Origin: Verrucomicrobiota bacterium
GTDB taxonomy: Bacteria; Verrucomicrobiota; Verrucomicrobiia; Verrucomicrobiales; Verrucomicrobiaceae
Direction of reading: 5' to 3'
DNA length: 44,066 nt
Assembly: GCA_026397715.1 (NCBI GenBank)
Contig: JAPLUN010000031.1
Coordinates: 1 to 44,066, forward strand
The position numbers and the translations under genes were made by a program. This document shows, piece by piece, positions 39,252-44,066 of the stretch (the first letter of the stretch is position 1; every line of letters starts with the position of its first letter). Below the pieces are notes generated by a model, which did no database searches, was not told where the DNA came from, and was given only the letters and a program-made list of their open reading frames with translations.

Positions 39252-40946
39252 TTATCCCCGAAACAACGCCCCGAGTTTCTTCCCCAAGATCACACCAGCT
39301 CCGAGGATGGTCACGGCGAGGAAGATCATGGCCCAGACACCAAGGGCGGAGGCAAGATTCGGGCCGCTGCCGAGGGAGAGCACGAGGGAGTAGATCGCCT
39401 TGGTGATGGGGAAGTAGGCGGCCTGTTGTGCGAGGATCATCGAGTCGCTCACTTCCAGCATGGCAAATGAGAAGGCGAGCAGGGCACCTGCAACGAGATT
39501 CGGCGCAACGAGTGGAAGGGTGATACGCCACAGGGCTTTTTCAGGGCGCGCGCCAAGATTCTGCGCGGCTTCTTCCAGCGTGGGACTGACCTGCTGGAAT
39601 CCCGCCGCAGCAGACCGCACCACGTAGGGCAGCCTGCGTACGGCATACGCGATGACGAGCAGCAGCAGCGGATCTTCACCCAGCATCAGCCAGTGGAAGA
39701 GCTGACCCTCTCGCGTCATGGCCAGATAACCAAAGGCCATCACGATGCCGGGCACGGCGAGCGGCAGCATCGCCATGGCATCGAGAAGCTGGCGGCCCCA
39801 GATGCGGGTGCGCACGGAGACGTAGGCCACGCCGATGCCGAGGACGAGCGCCACGAGCATCGCCAGCGTGGAGTATTTCAGGCTGTTGGTGATGGAGGAA
39901 AGCGTGAGCTCATGCCCCAGCGCATCGCGGTAATGCTCCAGCGTCAGCGAGTGCGGAATGACGGTGCCATACCAGTCTTTGGAAAATGACAGCATCACCA
40001 CGCCGAGATGCGGCAGCACAGCGAGGAAGGTGACGCCGACAAAGAACGCGGTGCAGACCCAGCCGAGGCCCGCAGGCAGCGCGATGGTTTCACGCCCCGT
40101 GGTGGCACGGCCGCCGCCACCCGAATTCGCGCTGCCAAAGAAGAGCTTGCCCGTCAGGTAAAACAGCGTGCTGAAGACCAGCATCACTGCGACCAAGGCG
40201 TAGGGGAAGGGGTTCCCGCTGAGGTCATTGATGCTGCGGAAAATCTGCACGGCTGTGACGCGATCGTAGTCAAACAGCAGAGGCACGCCCATCTCGGTGA
40301 AGGACCACACGAACACGATGGTGCCGCCCGCGAAGACACCGGGCATGATGAGCGGCAGCGTCACGCGCCAGAAGCGGCTCCAGGCATTGCAACCCATGTT
40401 TGCCGCGGCTTCTTCGAGGGCGGGATCAAGGTTCGAAAGCGCCGCCGCCGCATTGAGATAGATGATGGGATACAGGTGCAGCACCTCCATCACGATGATG
40501 CCCAGCATGCGATGCTGCCCGAGCCAGTCCGTCGGATGGAGGGCGTCCATGAGACCGAAATTGATGAGCAGGCCGTTCAGCGCACCCGCCTGACCCAGCA
40601 TCGTCTTGATGCCGATGGCCCCCACAAACGGCGGCAGGATCATGGGCATGAGCACCAGCGAGTTCATCAGTGCACGTCCAGGAAAGGCAAAGCGCACGTA
40701 GCACACCGCCAGTGGCAGGGCCAGGCACAGTGAGCCCAGCGTCGTCCACACCGCGATGATGAACGAATTCCACAACCCGTCGCGATACAGTTCATTGAGA
40801 AACACCTCCGACACATACTCCAGCGTGAACTGATGATCCGGCCCTCGAAACGCCGCCTCCAGCGCCGCCCAGATCGGGTAGGCAAAGAAACACGCGAAGA
40901 ACGCGGTCATGCCCAGGAAGATCAGCAGTGAGAGGGTTTTCGACAT
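39252..40946 (-). CDS. ABC importer permease, two fused halves (ferric-iron/2-aminoethylphosphonate type)
   Basis: A 564-residue membrane protein with about 12 helices and two EAA loops: EEAAANMGCNAWSRFWRVTLPL (about 177-198) and EEAAQNLGARPEKALWRITLPL (about 475-496). Two permease domains are thus joined in one chain, as in FbpB/AfuB-like transporters. It starts 12 bases after the binding-protein gene stop and ends 13 bases before the AlkZ-related gene. It forms the membrane channel with the ATPase encoded at 42653-43729. Substrate is suggested only by family: ferric ion, phosphonate or a similar small anion. Confidence 0.92.
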   Translation of the reverse strand: MSKTLSLLIFLGMTAFFACFFAYPIWAALEAAFRGPDHQFTLEYVSEVFLNELYRDGLWNSFIIAVWTTLGSLCLALPLAVCYVRFAFPGRALMNSLVLMPMILPPFVGAIGIKTMLGQAGALNGLLINFGLMDALHPTDWLGQHRMLGIIVMEVLHLYPIIYLNAAAALSNLDPALEEAAANMGCNAWSRFWRVTLPLIMPGVFAGGTIVFVWSFTEMGVPLLFDYDRVTAVQIFRSINDLSGNPFPYALVAVMLVFSTLFYLTGKLFFGSANSGGGGRATTGRETIALPAGLGWVCTAFFVGVTFLAVLPHLGVVMLSFSKDWYGTVIPHSLTLEHYRDALGHELTLSSITNSLKYSTLAMLVALVLGIGVAYVSVRTRIWGRQLLDAMAMLPLAVPGIVMAFGYLAMTREGQLFHWLMLGEDPLLLLVIAYAVRRLPYVVRSAAAGFQQVSPTLEEAAQNLGARPEKALWRITLPLVAPNLVAGALLAFSFAMLEVSDSMILAQQAAYFPITKAIYSLVLSLGSGPNLASALGVWAMIFLAVTILGAGVILGKKLGALFRG

Positions 40947-40958
40947 GAGGTTGAAGAG

Positions 40959-42656
40959 TTACTCGTCGTTCTGTGCCATGCGTCCGGCCTTGATGTATTG
41001 ATTGCGAAAGACGTCTCCGAGTTCACGCGCGAGGCGGGTTTCCTGCACCTTGTCACGGGCGGCGAGAATCTTGGCGATGTTGCCGGTGGCGGCTTCGTAC
41101 TTCACTCGCGTGAGGTCTTCCAGCACCTTGATGGCGCGCTCCGGCATGCCATGATCAATGATGGTCTTCCATGCGGCATGGAGTTCATTGTGGGAGTCCA
41201 CGCAGATCACTCGCACGATGAAACGGATGGCATTGAAGGCTGCGGCGGTGCGCGCCGGGTGGTAGGTGAAGGCCTGGGCTTTTTCAAAGGGCGCCTCACG
41301 CCCATCGCTCATGCGGGCGATGTTGTCCGGCGTGTAGAAATCATGCCGCACGGGCAGGCGGCGCAGGGCGTGCTCCTTCGGGCCGCCGGGTTCACCGACG
41401 CGGTAGCTCCACAGCTTCTGCCCCTGATCTCCGAGCACAAACTCGATGAAAGCGGTGGCCAACTCCGGCTCAGGAGCACCGCGCAGCAGGCCGATGGGAT
41501 CCACACTGACCGAGGTGCCGCCCAGCGGCGCGATGAAGCCCACGCGTGAGGTGCCATCGGCCTTGCGCACGTCCTCTTCCGCAGAGCGGCCGTAGAAGTC
41601 GATGCACATGCCCGCAGCGGCATCGCCCTTGGCGACTTCGAGCGGGATCTTGGTGGAGAAGTCGGTGAAGTAGCGCGCGTTGGCGCTGATGCGCAGGATC
41701 AGGCGCAGGCCTTCATTCCAGCCTTCCGCCACGGCTTGCGCTTCGATTTGATCCGGGCTGAGCTTCGACTTCGGTACAGCTTTGAGGCGATCATACGCGA
41801 TCTGCATCTGCTGCTGGATGAGCATCTCCAGCGCCTTGGTCACCGAGCCGCTTTTGCCGGGATCGCTCAGGGCGATCTGGCCGTAGTAGCGCGGATCGGC
41901 GAGGTTGTCCCAGGCCACGGGATCCGTGGCGATGCCGATGCGGCGCAGCACATCACGGTTGAAGACCATGCCGCTGCTGGAAAGGCAGGTGCCGCACCAG
42001 CGGAATTGCGGATCGCAGAAGGGCTCGCCGCTGAGTTTCTCAGGAATGCCGGCATCGCTGAACCACTCGGGATGCTTTTTCGCGAGACCGCTGAGGCCAG
42101 TTTTTTCAGCGTCACCCGCCACCAGCGTTCCCGCCTTGGCCTGCTGCTCGAAGTCATAAGCACCACCGCCAAAGAAAACATCGATGCCGGTGCCAATGTT
42201 TGAGGCGAGGTAGGCTTTGCGTGCGGCATCTTCGGGTGCGGCCTTGGGATTCAGGCAGGACTGCGCCACGGCGGGAGACCAGGTCTGATGCAGCTTGGAC
42301 TGCCAGTAGTTTTGAAACGCCGCTGTGGCTTCGGACTTGATCAGCAGGGCGATCTCCGAAGTGCCGCCGGGTACGCGCCAGTCGATGAAGACCGTTTCTC
42401 CTTTCCTGGCTTTCCAATACTTGGCAAACGCATGCCCAAACTCCTCGCGGATGCGGTCATGGTGCGGGGAGATGATGACCAGCCGCCGGTCGTAGTGCGC
42501 GGGGGCGGTGCTCTGCGTGGGCTTCAGCAAAAAAGGCACCGCCAGCGTGGCCAGCATGAGGAAAAAGACTGTGAGTTCCTTCCGCCATACATGAGCCCAT
42601 ACGAGCACGGCTTGGGTGCGTGGGTGTGCCAGCAGAGTTGTGAGGCGCTCGTTCAT
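40959..42656 (-). CDS. ABC importer substrate-binding protein, membrane-anchored, extended
   Basis: A 565-residue protein. An uncleaved-looking hydrophobic helix (about 28-44, LTVFFLMLATLAVPFLL) follows a charged N-terminus. The binding part has the class-D signature of FbpA/AfuA-like proteins: RLVIISPHHDRIREEFGHAFAKYW, GIDVFFGGGAYDFEQQAKAG, WCGTCLSSSGMVFNRDVL, WDNLADPRYYGQIALSDPGKSGS, and GDAAAGMCIDFYGRSA. It is longer than the roughly 340 residues of FbpA because of an insertion-rich front and a helical C-terminal extension of about 120 residues. It overlaps the ATPase gene by 4 bases and probably acts on the outer face, delivering the substrate to the permease. Confidence 0.88.
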   Translation of the reverse strand: MNERLTTLLAHPRTQAVLVWAHVWRKELTVFFLMLATLAVPFLLKPTQSTAPAHYDRRLVIISPHHDRIREEFGHAFAKYWKARKGETVFIDWRVPGGTSEIALLIKSEATAAFQNYWQSKLHQTWSPAVAQSCLNPKAAPEDAARKAYLASNIGTGIDVFFGGGAYDFEQQAKAGTLVAGDAEKTGLSGLAKKHPEWFSDAGIPEKLSGEPFCDPQFRWCGTCLSSSGMVFNRDVLRRIGIATDPVAWDNLADPRYYGQIALSDPGKSGSVTKALEMLIQQQMQIAYDRLKAVPKSKLSPDQIEAQAVAEGWNEGLRLILRISANARYFTDFSTKIPLEVAKGDAAAGMCIDFYGRSAEEDVRKADGTSRVGFIAPLGGTSVSVDPIGLLRGAPEPELATAFIEFVLGDQGQKLWSYRVGEPGGPKEHALRRLPVRHDFYTPDNIARMSDGREAPFEKAQAFTYHPARTAAAFNAIRFIVRVICVDSHNELHAAWKTIIDHGMPERAIKVLEDLTRVKYEAATGNIAKILAARDKVQETRLARELGDVFRNQYIKAGRMAQNDE

Positions 42657-43729
42657 TTGCGCAGAATCACGACATCACCCATCGCGGCCATCACACGGAC
42701 TTCGTCCTCGCCGGGCAGGCGAAGGTCCTGCGGGTTGGTCTCGCAGACTTTCAGCAAGGGGCCGCCTGTCACTTGGACGAGGTACTGCACCGTTGCACCC
42801 AGATAGGTCGTGTCGATGATGCGGCCGGCGAATCGGTTGGGGGAATCGAGCACACTGCCAAAGGTGAGCGCCTCAGGCCGGACGCTCATCATCACGGGCT
42901 GGCCGCTGGCAGGCTGCCAGGTGGCGTCGGTGCGACCACGCAGGACACCGAAGGGAGTTTCCACATCGTAAAATCCTGCGCGGCTGCTTTCGCGCAAGGT
43001 GCGGCCTTCGACGAAGTTCGTTTCGCCGATGAACTCGGCCACCATGCGGGTCGCGGGATTGAGGTAGATCTCAGGAGCCGCACCCACCTGGATGAGCTTT
43101 CCGGCGTCCATGATCGCCATGCGGTCGGCCATGCTCAGGGCTTCATTGCGGTCATGAGTGACGTAGATGGCCGTAAGTCCGTGCTGCTTGACGATCTGGC
43201 GAATCTCCGTGCGCATTTCCAGGCGCAGCTTGGCATCGAGGTTAGAGAGTGGTTCATCCAGCAGCAGGCACTTGGGGCGGATCACCAGCGCGCGCGCCAA
43301 TGCCACGCGTTGCTGCTGCCCGCCGGAGAGTTGCTGGATTTTGCGAGAGCCGAGGCCGTCCAGTTTCACCTGCTCCAGCGCTTCAGACACCCGGTGCTCG
43401 ATCTCACGGCGCGGGCGCTTGCGCTCTTCCAGCCCGAAGGCGACGTTTTGCGCCACGTTCAGGTGCGGCCAGAGTGCGTAGCTTTGAAACATCATGCCCG
43501 TGCCGCGCTTGTGGGCAGGCAGGCGCGTCACGTCCTCGTCATCAAACCAGATCTTGCCGGCATCCGGCGTGTAAAATCCGGCGATGTGGCGGAGCAGGGT
43601 GGTCTTGCCGCAGCCGCTGGGGCCCAGCAGGAAGAACAATTCTCCGGATTCGATCTGCAGGTTCACGCTGCTCAGCACAACACTGCCGCTGAATCGTTTG
43701 GTGAGTTCCTGGATTGTGATCGTGACCAT
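42653..43729 (-). CDS. ABC importer ATPase (FbpC/PotA type)
   Basis: A 358-residue protein starting at MVTITIQELTKRF (ATG 43729; a TTG at 43774 gives a longer form that does not look conserved). Walker A GPSGCGKTT is at 36-44, the signature LSGGQ at 134-138 and Walker B LLLDEP at 155-160. ALWPHLNVAQNVAFGL lies between them and HD (VTHDRNEAL) after them. The C-terminal ~130 residues are a TOBE-type regulatory domain (MMSVRPEAL). It powers the permease encoded at 39252-40946; the same domain order occurs in ferric-iron, polyamine and phosphonate importers. First gene of the importer set. Confidence 0.95.
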   Translation of the reverse strand: MVTITIQELTKRFSGSVVLSSVNLQIESGELFFLLGPSGCGKTTLLRHIAGFYTPDAGKIWFDDEDVTRLPAHKRGTGMMFQSYALWPHLNVAQNVAFGLEERKRPRREIEHRVSEALEQVKLDGLGSRKIQQLSGGQQQRVALARALVIRPKCLLLDEPLSNLDAKLRLEMRTEIRQIVKQHGLTAIYVTHDRNEALSMADRMAIMDAGKLIQVGAAPEIYLNPATRMVAEFIGETNFVEGRTLRESSRAGFYDVETPFGVLRGRTDATWQPASGQPVMMSVRPEALTFGSVLDSPNRFAGRIIDTTYLGATVQYLVQVTGGPLLKVCETNPQDLRLPGEDEVRVMAAMGDVVILRK

Positions 43730-43938
43730 GCGGATAATGCCGCTGGTTTTACGTGACCGAAGACTGGATGGCAAGCCTCACCATGGCCATCTGAGCTAAA
43801 CGCAGCAACAGGCAGAGACGAACCTGGTCACCGCTGTGCCCATGAAATAGTCATCCGGCTTAGTTCTTTATGGCGTGCCAAAAACGTTTCCCAGCCTGTT
43901 TTGCCGGAACACAGCGTCTGGCCCAATGATGGGTAGTC

Positions 43939-44066
43939 ATGAGATTACTCCCCCCACTCCTCCGAATCTTCAACGCCACGCTGGGACTTGCTGTCCTGGC
44001 TTTGCATGCCACAACCTCATCTGCCGCAGTTGTTGCCTATACCACTCCTCACCTGGAAACAGGCAC
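43939..44066 (+). CDS. Start of a secreted protein, cut by the window edge
   Basis: The first 42 codons of a plus-strand gene: MRLLPPLLRIFNATLGLAVLALHATTSSAA is a signal peptide, followed by VVAYTTPHLETG, where the window ends. No domain is visible and no strong ribosome site precedes the ATG. The gene diverges from the importer operon; the 209 bases between 43730 and 43938 show no clear promoter. Confidence 0.55.
   Translation, partial: MRLLPPLLRIFNATLGLAVLALHATTSSAAVVAYTTPHLETG

Noticed and set aside
43775..43938. Promoter for the importer operon
   Set aside because: The gap has several weak -35-like and -10-like hexamers, none with acceptable spacing; nothing I can support.

Overview
The window looks like chromosomal DNA of a GC-rich, outer-membrane-bearing bacterium, most likely a member of the Verrucomicrobiota (Prosthecobacter or Verrucomicrobium type). 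This is inferred from gene style: a two-partner secretion exoprotein, very large secreted TPR proteins, a sterol-desaturase-like membrane enzyme, a cNMP-domain/thioredoxin-reductase fusion, and many secreted proteins of no known family. No rRNA or marker gene that would fix the taxonomy was seen. I found no insertion sequence, integrase or CRISPR array. No stretch over 300 bases is without a gene, RNA or site.

Left part (1-7.4 kb, minus strand): a secretion cassette reads fecR-like gene, then a 1746-residue filamentous-haemagglutinin exoprotein (TpsA), then the start of a third secreted protein cut by the window edge, probably the TpsB outer-membrane partner. Upstream of it lies an SRAP/YedK abasic-site protein. 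Next (7.4-18.6 kb, minus) come two overlapping giant reading frames of 1735 and 1986 residues. Codon use and an internal protein repeat that crosses the junction indicate they are one ~3.7 kilo-residue secreted repeat protein split by a one-base frameshift. A tRNA-Arg(CCG) and a sterol-desaturase-family gene follow.

Middle (20-25.5 kb, plus strand): a secreted coiled-coil protein, then a run of four enzymes: a CapK/PaaK-type adenylating enzyme, a zinc-type medium-chain dehydrogenase, a FemAB-like acyl/aminoacyl transferase and a LuxI/FeeM-like GNAT protein. They look like a small acyl- or amino-acyl-conjugate pathway and are the best candidate in the window for an undescribed system.

Right-middle (25.6-37.8 kb): mostly single housekeeping and metabolic genes. 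These are a Gfo/Idh/MocA oxidoreductase, ribosomal protein L9 with its own promoter and terminator, a DUF4404-like protein, a Nudix hydrolase, an anchored protein, a lipoprotein chorismate mutase, the cNMP/TrxR-like fusion, mnmA, a TPR protein, a sarcosine-oxidase-like flavoenzyme, a phage-replication-like DNA-binding protein ending in a sliding-clamp motif, an anchored TPR protein and a VOC protein.

Right end (37.8-43.7 kb, minus): a tightly packed set encoding a complete ABC importer of the ferric-iron/polyamine type (ATPase, binding protein, fused double permease), followed by an AlkZ-related protein and a WYL-domain regulator. The last 128 bases start another secreted protein.
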